From: Kaiparowitsia implicata GSE-PSE-MK54-09C
GTDB taxonomy: Bacteria; Cyanobacteriota; Cyanobacteriia; Elainellales; Elainellaceae
Direction: 5' to 3'
Assembly: GCA_019359435.1 (NCBI GenBank)
Contig: JAHHHI010000015.1
Span: 1 to 39,190 of the forward strand
Length of the DNA: 39,190 nt
Numbering within the stretch: position 1 is the stretch's first letter; each line of letters starts with the position of its first letter. Shown one piece after another: positions 32,309 to 39,190 of the stretch. The notes under the pieces are model-generated. The model saw nothing but the letters and a program-made list of their open reading frames with translations. It was not told the origin of the DNA and ran no database searches. The translations under genes and the position numbers were made by a program.

Positions 32309-34888
32309 ATGAACGTGTGGCAGGTTTATGGGTCGGTATCGCTGGCGTTGACATTGGGTTTGGCGGGGGGCTTGTCTGTGGCCGCGCAGGAGAGCGGTCA
32401 GGACGTGGATGATGGGATGAGTGGGCGAGTAGATGAGACCGAGCAGTCCACATACTCACATACCCATCCACCCATTCACCCATCCACCCCCACACCCATC
32501 CACCCCCCTGCCCTCACCCTCTCCGACTGGGTTGCCCAAATCGAAGCGTCGCTGACGCAGATTACGGGGGTGCGAGTTGAGGAAACTGAAGCGGGTTTGC
32601 AGCTGGTCTTAGAAACCGCCGAGGGCGACCTGCCCGCCCCAACGACCCAGACGGTGGGCAATGCGCTGATTGCCGATATTCCCAATGCGGTGTTGGTTTT
32701 ACCCGATGGCAACTCGTTTGAACAATTTGCCCCAGCGGAGGGTATTGCCCTGGTGAGCGCGACGAATGAGCCGGGCGACTTGGTGCGGGTTGCGATTACT
32801 GGGACGGATGCGCCGCCTGTGGCAGCGGTGACGGCTACGGGGTTGGCGGTGACGCTGGGCGAAGCGGTAGTCGGTGCGGAGGATGACGCGATTCAGGTAG
32901 TGGTGACGGGAGAGCAGGACGGTTACCGAATACCCAACACCTCTGTGGGGACACGAACCAGTGCGCCCCTGCGCGATATTCCCCAATCCATTCAAGTCGT
33001 CCCCCAGCAATTGCTACAAGATCAGCAGGTAACCCGCTTGGACGACGCTCTCAGAAACGTTCCAGGGGTAACGGCAGATTTCAACTCAGGCCCAACATTG
33101 ACCTATCGCATTCGCGGCTTTGAGGCCCTTAACAACAACCTACTCCGCAATGGTCAGGTGGATGCAGGAGGCGGAGAGTATGTTGAACTGGGTAGTGTTG
33201 AGCGGGTTGAGGTGCTGCGCGGGCCCGCTTCAGTACTGTTTGGCTTAGGCAATCCTGGCGGCAGCATTAATTTAGTCACCAAGCAGCCCTTGAGCGAACC
33301 TTTTTATGCCGTTGATGCCACATTGGGCAGCTATAGTTTTTACCGAGGTGCTGTAGACCTATCAGGGCCACTCAATGAATCGGGCACGGTTCTGTATCGG
33401 CTAAATGGTGCTTACCGCAACTCCGGCAGCTTTATCGATTTTTACAATAGCGATAACTTGAATATTTCTCCAGTGATCAGCGTGATCAGCGATCGCGGCA
33501 GTCTGACGCTTGAGGGCGACTACATTGAAACCCGAGATAGCGGCTTTACTCCCTTTGTGCCTGTAATCGGGTCAGTTTTGCCCAACCCCAATGGCACCAT
33601 TCCCCGCAGTCGTAATGTGGGCGAGCCCTCAGATCGCATTGACAGCACCCTCACCCGCGTTGGTTATCGGCTAGAACATGAGTTGAGTGACACTTGGACA
33701 ATTCGCAACTCGTTTCTATATAACAATCGCGATTACAGCGATCGAAGAACGCTGCCGGGTAGTCTGGGAGCCGACAACCGCACCCTGAGTCGTTCCTATC
33801 GAGAATATGATTTTGTCAGCACCTCCTACAACTTAGCCACCAACGTGGTCGGTGAATTTTTGACGGGTTCGCTTCAGCACGAACTTTTGCTAGGTTTTGA
33901 TATCAACAGCTATGAAAATCTGGTACCGAGCTTTAGGAGTGCTGCCGCCGCACCCTTGGATATTTTTAATCCTGTTTACGGGCAGCCTCCCGGCGCTCTA
34001 GGGGAAGATTTTAGGAATACGGCAATTACACGATCTTTAGGTTTTTATATTCAAGATAAGATTGATTTGACTGATAACTTAATAGTTCTATTAGGCGGTC
34101 GGTTCGATCTATTTGATCAAGTATCAAAAGACTTTTCTACCAACTCTGAGAGCACCCTATCAGACAGCGCATTTAGCCCCCGATTGGGAATTGTGTATCA
34201 ACCGATTGAACCCCTTTCCCTTTACGCTAGCTATACTCGTTCATTTACTCCCGGTAGCGGCGTCTTTTTGTTTGGTGGCGCACTAGACCAAACGATTCAG
34301 CCTGAGCGCGGCCAGCAGTTTGAAATTGGAGCTAAAGCTGATTTAACTGATCGCCTTTCCGCCACCCTGGCACTCTACGATCTCACCCGCACAAATGTGT
34401 TAACAGAAGATCCTAATAATCCAGGATTTCAAATTCAGACTGGGGAGCAAAACAGTCGAGGACTGGAGCTAAATGCTGCTGGTGAAATTCTGCCGGGCTG
34501 GAATGTTTACGCAGGTTATGCCTACACCGATGCCCGTATCACCCAAGACAATACCTTCACTGTCGGCAACCGGCTACCCAATACGCCCTACCATTCCTTT
34601 AACCTGTGGACTGCCTATGAAATCCAGGCAGGCAATCTTCAGGGGTTAGGAGCAGGTTTAGGATTATTTTTTGTGGGCGATCGCGCAGGCGATCTCGAAA
34701 ACACCTATGATATTCCGAACTATCTTCGCACTGACGCGGCAGTTTTCTATAACCGTGATCAATTCAGAGCCGCGCTCAATATTAGGAATCTGTTTGACAT
34801 AACCTATTTCGAAAATGGCTCTAGCTCCACTCGAGTAAATTACGGCCAACCTCTCACCATTCAGGGAACTGTATCCTGGCAGTTTTAG
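32309..34888 (+). CDS. TonB-dependent siderophore receptor with AMIN domain
   Basis: This is an outer-membrane ferric-siderophore receptor (859 aa). A signal peptide lies at about 1-27 with AxA-like cleavage near AAQ. A His/Pro/Thr-rich linker (50-70), encoded by repeated CCATCCACCC words, follows. An AMIN domain at about 84-183 may bind peptidoglycan, and a TonB box is likely at IQVVVTG (195-201). The plug domain has APLRDIPQSIQVVP and RGPASVLFGLGNPGGSINLVTK. The rest is a 22-strand barrel ending in the typical GTVSWQF. AMIN plus receptor is the standard cyanobacterial layout. The FecB-like gene follows ten bases later. Confidence 0.94.
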   Translation: MNVWQVYGSVSLALTLGLAGGLSVAAQESGQDVDDGMSGRVDETEQSTYSHTHPPIHPSTPTPIHPPALTLSDWVAQIEASLTQITGVRVEETEAGLQLVLETAEGDLPAPTTQTVGNALIADIPNAVLVLPDGNSFEQFAPAEGIALVSATNEPGDLVRVAITGTDAPPVAAVTATGLAVTLGEAVVGAEDDAIQVVVTGEQDGYRIPNTSVGTRTSAPLRDIPQSIQVVPQQLLQDQQVTRLDDALRNVPGVTADFNSGPTLTYRIRGFEALNNNLLRNGQVDAGGGEYVELGSVERVEVLRGPASVLFGLGNPGGSINLVTKQPLSEPFYAVDATLGSYSFYRGAVDLSGPLNESGTVLYRLNGAYRNSGSFIDFYNSDNLNISPVISVISDRGSLTLEGDYIETRDSGFTPFVPVIGSVLPNPNGTIPRSRNVGEPSDRIDSTLTRVGYRLEHELSDTWTIRNSFLYNNRDYSDRRTLPGSLGADNRTLSRSYREYDFVSTSYNLATNVVGEFLTGSLQHELLLGFDINSYENLVPSFRSAAAAPLDIFNPVYGQPPGALGEDFRNTAITRSLGFYIQDKIDLTDNLIVLLGGRFDLFDQVSKDFSTNSESTLSDSAFSPRLGIVYQPIEPLSLYASYTRSFTPGSGVFLFGGALDQTIQPERGQQFEIGAKADLTDRLSATLALYDLTRTNVLTEDPNNPGFQIQTGEQNSRGLELNAAGEILPGWNVYAGYAYTDARITQDNTFTVGNRLPNTPYHSFNLWTAYEIQAGNLQGLGAGLGLFFVGDRAGDLENTYDIPNYLRTDAAVFYNRDQFRAALNIRNLFDITYFENGSSSTRVNYGQPLTIQGTVSWQF

Positions 34889-34898
34889 CGATTGAACC

Positions 34899-35852
34899 AT
34901 GCGACATTTCTTTGACTGGCTCATACTTGGTCTTTTAGGTTTTGCCTTGGTAACGGCCTGCCAATACAATCCACCTCAAAGGGTATCGTCCTCACCTGAA
35001 ACACCCGTCACAGAATGTCGCATGGTTACCCATACTCAAGGGGAAACCTGTGTGCCAATCAATCCCCAGCGGGTTGTGACGTTATCCTTACCTACATTAG
35101 GCAATACGTTAGCACTGGGCATTAAACCTGCTGGTTCTACTAACGAAGTTCATCAGGGCAATAATTCAGTAACATTTGTGCCCGGCGAATCCGAAGGCAT
35201 CAAGCTAGTTGGCACCTCTCAACCAAATCTGGAGGCTATCTTGCAGCTCAAGCCAGATTTGATCGTTGGCGTAGACTGGTTCTCATCCATTTATCCAGCT
35301 TTATCGCAAATTGCTCCGACTGTTTTAGGCACCCTTGAATACCCAACTTGGGATCAGCATTTCAGTTTTTTGGCTGAGGCATTGGGCAAGCAAGACGTTG
35401 AAAAAGCAGTTTGGGATCACTATTACCAGCGTATAGAAGAGCTAAAGTTGGCGTTGGGCGATCGCTATAAGGATCAAAAGATCTCCTTCATTTATCTTGG
35501 GAAAGGTCAAATCAATATTGATACCAAGGACTCATTTGCTGGCTTCATCTTAAATGATGCAGGGTTACAACGGCCTGCATCCCAAATGATTGAAGTACCT
35601 AATGCTTACTATACCGTTTCGAAGGAGGAAATAGAGAAAGCAGATGGTGATGTTTTGTTTGTGACGACATTTTCCAATGATGGAGCCCAAGCCTTTGAAG
35701 AAATTCAGCGAGATCCCCTCTGGCAAAAACTTAAAGCGGTTCAAAATAATCGTGTTTATTCTGTTGATTTTATGTCATGGTCTGCGGGCCACATTCTTGG
35801 AGTCGATGGTGTAATTGATGATCTATTTAAGTATTTAGTCAACACTCCCTAA
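34899..35852 (+). CDS. Iron-siderophore binding lipoprotein (FecB-like)
   Basis: This is the periplasmic substrate-binding component of a ferric-siderophore ABC importer (317 aa). The lipobox LVTAC puts the lipidated cysteine at residue 21. After a spacer the mature part begins with INPQRVVTLSLPTLGNTLALGIKPAG, typical of class III binding proteins, with LEAILQLKPDLIVG as the second conserved region and a long helix linking two lobes. It is coupled to the receptor gene upstream (10-base gap) and to the DUF1636 gene (four-base gap). Confidence 0.92.
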   Translation: MRHFFDWLILGLLGFALVTACQYNPPQRVSSSPETPVTECRMVTHTQGETCVPINPQRVVTLSLPTLGNTLALGIKPAGSTNEVHQGNNSVTFVPGESEGIKLVGTSQPNLEAILQLKPDLIVGVDWFSSIYPALSQIAPTVLGTLEYPTWDQHFSFLAEALGKQDVEKAVWDHYYQRIEELKLALGDRYKDQKISFIYLGKGQINIDTKDSFAGFILNDAGLQRPASQMIEVPNAYYTVSKEEIEKADGDVLFVTTFSNDGAQAFEEIQRDPLWQKLKAVQNNRVYSVDFMSWSAGHILGVDGVIDDLFKYLVNTP

Positions 35853-35856
35853 ATCT

Positions 35857-36240
35857 ATGCCCAAGCATACCCTCTTTGTCTGCCAATCCTGCCATCATTC
35901 CCCCGAAGAACGTCCTAAAGATCAACCGACTGATGGCGATCGCCTACTTAAACAGATCAACACATTAGCATCTGAACAATTACAGTCTAATGATTTTGAA
36001 ATTCAGGCTGTAGGGTGTTTGTGGATCTGCGACAAGCCTTGCACTGCCGCCTTCTCTGCTCCCACCAAACCCACCTACCTATTCACCACATTGCCGACAG
36101 ATGAAACCGCCCCCGCCCTTCTTCAGTTTGGCCAGCACTATCTCAACAGCACCACAGGCGATATTCCCTGGGAACAGTTTCCCGCCATGTTGCAGTCTGC
36201 CAGCATAGCCAAAATTCCAGCAGTAGAGGGAAGGGAGTAG
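35857..36240 (+). CDS. DUF1636 metal-binding-type protein, intact copy
   Basis: This 127-residue member of DUF1636 belongs to a family found beside siderophore and cobalamin uptake genes in cyanobacteria. Cysteines occur at CQSC (residues 9-12) and as GCLWICDKPC further on, a pattern like a thioredoxin-like ferredoxin or metal-binding fold. The C-terminal half reads YLFTTLPTDETAP...DIPWEQFPAMLQSASIAKIPAV. It starts four bases after the FecB-like gene. Two damaged copies of this gene lie downstream, at 37082 and 37791, so this is the only complete one. The biochemical role is unproven. Confidence 0.85.
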   Translation: MPKHTLFVCQSCHHSPEERPKDQPTDGDRLLKQINTLASEQLQSNDFEIQAVGCLWICDKPCTAAFSAPTKPTYLFTTLPTDETAPALLQFGQHYLNSTTGDIPWEQFPAMLQSASIAKIPAVEGRE

Positions 36241-36325
36241 AGGGATGAGTGAGTGAGTGGCTGTGTGAGTGATTATGCCCTTTGTACACTTTGTGAACGG
36301 GCTTTGGAAAGGGGGGCGATTACCT

Positions 36326-36813
36326 TCATTCGCCAACATCTTCTAGTACTCGTTCATACAGAGTCTGAACAACCCAAAATCCAGCTTGCTGCACCAAAGC
36401 CTCTAAAATTGGTTTCACTGTTGAGATTAGCCCTAGCATCTTTGCTGTCTTCAAAATCCCTAAAATGCCTGTAATGTTTAACCCATATCGCATATGGCTA
36501 CTAGACGCCCCAGTCGCTCATCAATTAACAATCGATCTGCTTCGAGTTGCAGCGCTAACGCGATTGCTTCTGCTTCACCGTCATCCAACTCTTCTTTGAG
36601 TTTGTCAACCAACAAAACGTTTGTTGGTACTTGCACATTTAGCCAGGTTGCCGATGTATAAGCTGCAAGATCAATTCCAAAAGTTTGAAGCGCACGAACC
36701 TCTCGATCAACCGTAAGCGGAATTACCACCTTCTGATAGATCTGCTGAATCAGTTCAAGCTGTCCAACAATTAACAAATTACTAATTGCAGAGGTATCGC
36801 TGACAACAATCAT
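36326..36813 (-). pseudogene. DUF3368 PIN-like toxin gene with one-base frameshift
   Basis: The frame from ATG 36813 reads MIVVSDTSAISNLLIVGQLEL, a PIN-domain start with D6, then LDDGEAEAIALALQL and LLIDERLGR, and stops at 36478 after 111 residues. The family is usually about 160 residues. After AICDMG the minus strand continues in another frame as LNITGILGILKTAKMLGLI...VLEDVGE and stops at 36326, which supplies exactly the missing C-terminus. Insertion of one base in the GGG run near 36482 restores a 162-residue protein. The gene overlaps the upstream UPF0175 gene by four bases (ATGA). A sequencing error at that G run is the alternative explanation. Confidence 0.85.
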
Positions 36814-37061
36814 CGCCAATTATGCTGACGCAAGTTTGCTACATCTGCCTGATAATCTTCTAGCCCATAGTGGACTGAGATTTTGCGACTAGCCAGCAGC
36901 TTTTGAAACTCAAACTGGTGCATTCTAGCAATTTGGGCTGCTTTGCCTAAAGTCACCCGCTCCCATTGAAATAGGAGAATCGCAATCTCGCGCAGCAACT
37001 CAGCCTGAGTCAATTCAGCAGACTGATCAATACTATCCGGGATGTCAATCGTGATTTTCAT
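36810..37061 (-). CDS. UPF0175-family antitoxin
   Basis: This 83-residue protein has the UPF0175 pattern MKITIDIPDSI, then LLREIAILLFQWERVTLGKAAQIARMHQFEFQKLLASRKISVHYGLEDYQAD. The family is the usual partner of DUF3368 PIN-like toxins in bacterial and archaeal toxin-antitoxin pairs, and the central helix-turn-helix-like part probably binds its promoter. It precedes the frameshifted toxin gene with a four-base overlap. With the toxin broken, it may be an orphan. Confidence 0.85.
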   Translation of the reverse strand: MKITIDIPDSIDQSAELTQAELLREIAILLFQWERVTLGKAAQIARMHQFEFQKLLASRKISVHYGLEDYQADVANLRQHNWR

Positions 37062-37081
37062 AATCCTTCATGTTTTAAGCC

Positions 37082-37411
37082 ATGGTGCCTTCATTCTACC
37101 TCTATCACAATAAAGCTTTGACCATCATGGCTTCATCTACTCCTAACGCCCATCCCCGGCGATTATTCAGCTTTGAAATTCAGCCTGTAGGATGTCTTTG
37201 GACATTCGACAACCCCTGCGCCGTCCCCTTTTCTGCCCCCACTAAACCCACCTACCTATTCACCACATTACCAACCGATGAAACTGCCCCTGTCCTACTT
37301 CAATTTGACCACCTTTATCTCAACAGCACCACAGGCGATATTCCCTGGAAGCAGTTTTCTGCTGTGTTGCAGTCCGCTAGCATAGCCAAGGTTCTAGCAG
37401 TGGGCATGTGA
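37082..37411 (+). pseudogene. DUF1636 copy 2, N-terminus missing
   Basis: From about 37170 the translation FEIQPVGCLWTFDNPCAVPFSAPTKPTYLFTTLPTDETAPVLLQF matches the intact DUF1636 gene (35857) closely, including the final DIPWKQFSAVLQSASIAKV. The first 50 residues, with the CQSC motif, are replaced by an unrelated MVPSFYLYHNK...HPRR leader. The second Cys of the GCLWICDKPC site is also lost (ICDKPC becomes TFDNPC). It is an open frame of 109 codons that could still be translated, but it probably lacks metal binding. Confidence 0.75.
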
Positions 37412-37440
37412 GTGAATGGGTGGATGAGTAGACATCTTCT

Positions 37441-37647
37441 CTAAAAGACCTGTGACACAGGCACATCTCGGATCTCCTTCAACTCTTGCACCAAAGGCTC
37501 CAAAAACATCATGTCATTCGTTAATTCTGAAGCATCATCTTCATCCAACTCTGGCATATCCAATTGAGCTTGATAGGCCGCCATCCGAAATTCTAATGCT
37601 TCTACCAGAAACCGAACAGCTTTAGGAGATAGAGTCATCATGGTCAT
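37441..37647 (-). CDS. Small acidic hypothetical protein
   Basis: This 68-residue protein runs from ATG 37647; the open frame also reaches a TTG at 37656, and further ATGs lie at 37641 and 37638. The sequence is helical and acidic (LSPKAVRFLVEALEFRMAAYQAQLDMPELDEDDASELTNDMMFLEPLVQELKEI) with no named domain. It resembles short cyanobacterial helical proteins encoded near toxin-antitoxin genes. It lies between two DUF1636 remnants, on the opposite strand. Confidence 0.5.
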   Translation of the reverse strand: MTMMTLSPKAVRFLVEALEFRMAAYQAQLDMPELDEDDASELTNDMMFLEPLVQELKEIRDVPVSQVF

Positions 37648-37790
37648 AATTCTCAACTCACTTTATAGAACTTGTTACCCATCGACTGGAGTGCTTCTCG
37701 ATAACTATCAATTGGCATGGAATAGCTCGGTTCCCACAACCAACTCACTCCCGATGCTCCCACAAGATTTAATCACATTCGCCCAAACCT

Positions 37791-38129
37791 ATGCTCAAAC
37801 GTGCCCTCTTCGTCTGCCAATCCTGTCACCGCTCATCCGAAGAACGCCCTAGCTGTCAACCCAATGATAGAGGCCCCTCTATTCACCACATTACCAACCA
37901 ATGAAACCGCCCCTGCCTTATTTCAGTTTGGCGGTGATGTTCTAGACCTGTGGTCAGGGTTGCTAAACTGCCTAAGGCTTAGGGCATTCAGAATTATCAT
38001 CCACATGTCTACAACACGACCCAGTTTGGCCAGCTTTATCTCACCAGCACGACAGGCGATATTCCCTGGAAACAGTTTCCCGCTGTGTTGCAGTCCGCCA
38101 GCATTGTCAAAATCCCTGCTGTGGGGTGA
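37791..38129 (+). pseudogene. DUF1636 copy 3, deleted and interrupted by a MITE
   Basis: ATG 37791 opens with KRALFVCQSCHRSSEERP, matching the N-terminus of the intact copy. A deletion then removes the middle, including the second Cys cluster, with a frame change. LFTTLPTNETAPALFQFG continues in another frame from about 37880, and an 89-bp element then interrupts it. After the element the frame resumes as QFGQLYLTSTTGDIPWKQFPAVLQSASIVKIPAVG and ends with TGA at 38127-38129. The intact copy at 35857 provides the template for all three breaks. Confidence 0.85.
37933..38021. mobile_element. 89-bp MITE with 9-bp target-site duplication
   Basis: The element lies between two perfect copies of CAGTTTGGC (37924-37932 and 38022-38030). 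Its ends begin GGTGATGTTCTAGACC and, read inward from the right, GGTCGTGTTGTAGACA; over 21 bases they agree at 17. The intact paralogue has the target CAGTTTGGC only once (36123-36131), giving a natural empty site. Terminal GGT, 9-bp duplication and AT-type interior fit a non-autonomous IS1-family derivative. It has no coding capacity; a transposase supplied elsewhere would be needed. Confidence 0.85.
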
Positions 38130-38291
38130 TGGGTTAGATGGGTACGCTGCGATCGCAACAAAGATTGAACCACCTATACGTTCTCCTCAGATGATTCCAG
38201 CCAAAAGTCCCTATTCAACATTGGCTCAATTGAGGATCGGGCAATAAGACTTTAGGCAAAGGCCGATTACGCGACAGTCAGAAAACCGCAG

Positions 38292-38630
38292 CTAACCCAC
38301 TGCAAAATCAGTCAACTTTCTCATATAGTCTGACTGGTACGCCAAAACAATTTCCTGCTTTGGGATACCAGCCTCAACCAATTCATTGGCTAATCCTGCT
38401 TCTGTCCCGTCATATTGAATCCAAACTTTCCCGTCTGCTTGAATATCAACATGAATCAAACAACCATAGACTCGCCGCCGATTTTCCCATCCTGCATTAA
38501 TCAACTGGTAATGATTCCGTTCTTGATCAAAAATTGTTTGTCGCTCGATTTCGCCATAGGCTGGCTTGATTTGAGCATATTTGCACAGAAGATCTTTAAC
38601 AATTTCACGCCGCTGGCTTAGTTTATCCAT
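38292..38630 (-). CDS. xisI: XisI-type protein
   Basis: This 112-residue member of the XisI family (fdxN element excision controlling factor) has the pattern MDKLSQRREIVKDLLCKYAQ, then QTIFDQERNHYQLINAGWENRRRVYGCLIHVDI and GKVWIQYDGTEAGLANELVEAGIPKQEIVLAYQSDYMRKLTDFAVG, which is near full length. In Anabaena, XisH and XisI affect excision of the fdxN element, but most homologues, as here, sit in genomes or places without such an element. Their basic function is thus unclear; they may form a toxin-antitoxin-like pair. It starts within the last codons of xisH (13-base overlap). Confidence 0.88.
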   Translation of the reverse strand: MDKLSQRREIVKDLLCKYAQIKPAYGEIERQTIFDQERNHYQLINAGWENRRRVYGCLIHVDIQADGKVWIQYDGTEAGLANELVEAGIPKQEIVLAYQSDYMRKLTDFAVG

Positions 38631-39034
38631 TTCACAATTACCTCACCTTCTGGATCAAAAATAACTAGCTTGATTTGATACTCCTGCAAGCTTAATTGGG
38701 GTAGTTGACGAAAGAAAAAACTTTCATAGATTTCTACAGAAACACCTAAATAGAGCAGGCGATTAGGCTCTTTTAGCTTCAAGACCACCCTGTAGTTTAG
38801 ATACTGTCCTAATGCTGTATGAAACTCAGAAATTGCAGAGGGGGCCGTAAAGCTTTTAATTTCTACCGCTATTTGCTGCTCGTCTTTATAGGCCGCGATC
38901 AATCGCTCAGCACCTAAATCTATTTGAAGCTGACCATCAGCAAGGGCAATGGTTAAAGGGTCATGGGTGATCGCCCACCCGTCTTTCTGTAAGGCTGCTT
39001 TTACGGCGTCGTGGAAAAGGTCTCGTGCATACAT
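38618..39034 (-). CDS. xisH: XisH-type protein (restriction-endonuclease-like fold)
   Basis: This 138-residue XisH family protein starts MYARDLFHDAVKAALQKDGWAITHDPL. An IDLGAERLIAA segment gives D39, and VEIKSF gives E58 and K60. These match the D...E-x-K core of a PD-(D/E)XK nuclease fold. The rest, GQYLNYRVVLKLKEPNRLLYLGVS and EVIVKWIN, is typical. It is transcribed with xisI, which it overlaps by 13 bases. It lies 29 bases from the end of an IS copy, so the pair may travel in accessory DNA. Confidence 0.9.
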   Translation of the reverse strand: MYARDLFHDAVKAALQKDGWAITHDPLTIALADGQLQIDLGAERLIAAYKDEQQIAVEIKSFTAPSAISEFHTALGQYLNYRVVLKLKEPNRLLYLGVSVEIYESFFFRQLPQLSLQEYQIKLVIFDPEGEVIVKWIN

Positions 39035-39062
39035 GCTTTAAAACTTGCTTGCTAATCCTATT

Positions 39063-39190
39063 CGGCGTTGCTGAATCAAGGGATGAACCTGGGAGGGAAC
39101 GGGACATCGTCGAACTTGAGGGAGTGAAGTAGCAGGCGTACAGAGTGAGCCAGCATTTCTACGGACTTGGAGTAGCAGAGCGTTTTGCGA
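39063..39190 (-). mobile_element. IS copy cut by right window edge
   Basis: The terminus GGCGTTGCTGAATCA at 39063 begins the element, and a transposase tail ends just inside. I know GGCxTTGCTGAATCA-type ends from cyanobacterial IS copies. The rest is outside the window, so no target duplication can be examined. Confidence 0.55.
39076..39189 (-). CDS. IS1-family-like transposase C-terminus, partial
   Basis: On the minus strand the frame is open from the window edge for 37 codons to TGA at 39076-39078: RKTLCYSKSVEMLAHSVRLLLHSLKFDDVPFPPRF. The KTLCYSKSxEM pattern is characteristic of the C-terminal end of IS1-type (InsB-like) transposases of cyanobacteria. The start lies beyond 39190. This copy has a different tail from the one at the left window edge, so the two ends are different elements. 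Confidence 0.7.
   Translation of the reverse strand, partial: RKTLCYSKSVEMLAHSVRLLLHSLKFDDVPFPPRFIP

Noticed and set aside
38292-39034. Functional fdxN-type excision element
   Set aside because: xisH and xisI are present, but no xisF-like recombinase gene or interrupted fdxN gene is visible.

Overview
This window looks like a chromosomal segment of a cyanobacterium. The palindrome GCGATCGC (HIP1) occurs dozens of times inside and between genes, and several products are cyanobacterial hallmarks: an IctB-type membrane protein, DevA/DevC-type exporter parts, DUF3110, an EGY-like site-2 protease, DUF1636, XisH/XisI, and an AMIN-domain TonB receptor. Gene density is moderate. Many intergenic stretches hold hairpins, short tandem repeats and small non-autonomous elements. 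Both window ends lie inside insertion-sequence copies whose transposase C-termini look IS1-like.

Layout. 1-772: the end of an IS that has cut off the C-terminus of an SDR oxidoreductase gene. 1019-2758: urease accessory genes ureE-ureF (minus strand) and a LapA-domain small membrane protein. 3087-4610: an Orn/Lys/Arg decarboxylase-fold PLP enzyme. 5067-8617: a tight plus-strand operon of site-2 protease, PIN-like membrane protein, ParA ATPase and small membrane protein. 8665-11231: an osmoprotectant (OpuC/OsmF-type) ABC operon with one permease. 11683-15142: an Ig-like/beta-propeller membrane-anchored protein, MurQ and DUF3110. 15143-16545: 1.4 kb without a convincing gene, rich in hairpins and containing a 97-bp MITE. 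16546-18306: a polysaccharide deacetylase fused to a phosphodiester glycosidase domain. 18686-22605: ictB, then DevA-like and DevC-like ABC exporter genes. 23035-25621: a MerA/Lpd-like flavoprotein and a TVP38/TMEM64 protein. 26407-29140: a DnaJ-TPR protein, a long gene-poor gap and a small membrane protein. 25696-25826 and 28351-28482 are two copies of one roughly 131-bp inverted-repeat element.

29375-36240 is an iron/siderophore uptake cluster: FecE-like ATPase, divergent AraC (PchR-like) regulator, a Uma2-family gene, TonB-dependent receptor, FecB-like lipoprotein and DUF1636 protein. No inner-membrane permease is present. 36326-39034 is an accessory tail: a UPF0175/DUF3368 toxin-antitoxin pair whose toxin is frameshifted, two decayed extra copies of the DUF1636 gene, and an xisH-xisI pair. 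One decayed DUF1636 copy carries an 89-bp MITE flanked by a perfect 9-bp target duplication.

The best-supported unusual observations are the three-copy DUF1636 array with its dated decay and MITE insertion, the repairable frameshift in the DUF3368 toxin, the two-copy 131-bp element, the IS-truncated SDR gene, and the protease-PIN-ParA-membrane operon, which has no obvious described role. All family assignments were made by eye from the translations; no database search was possible.
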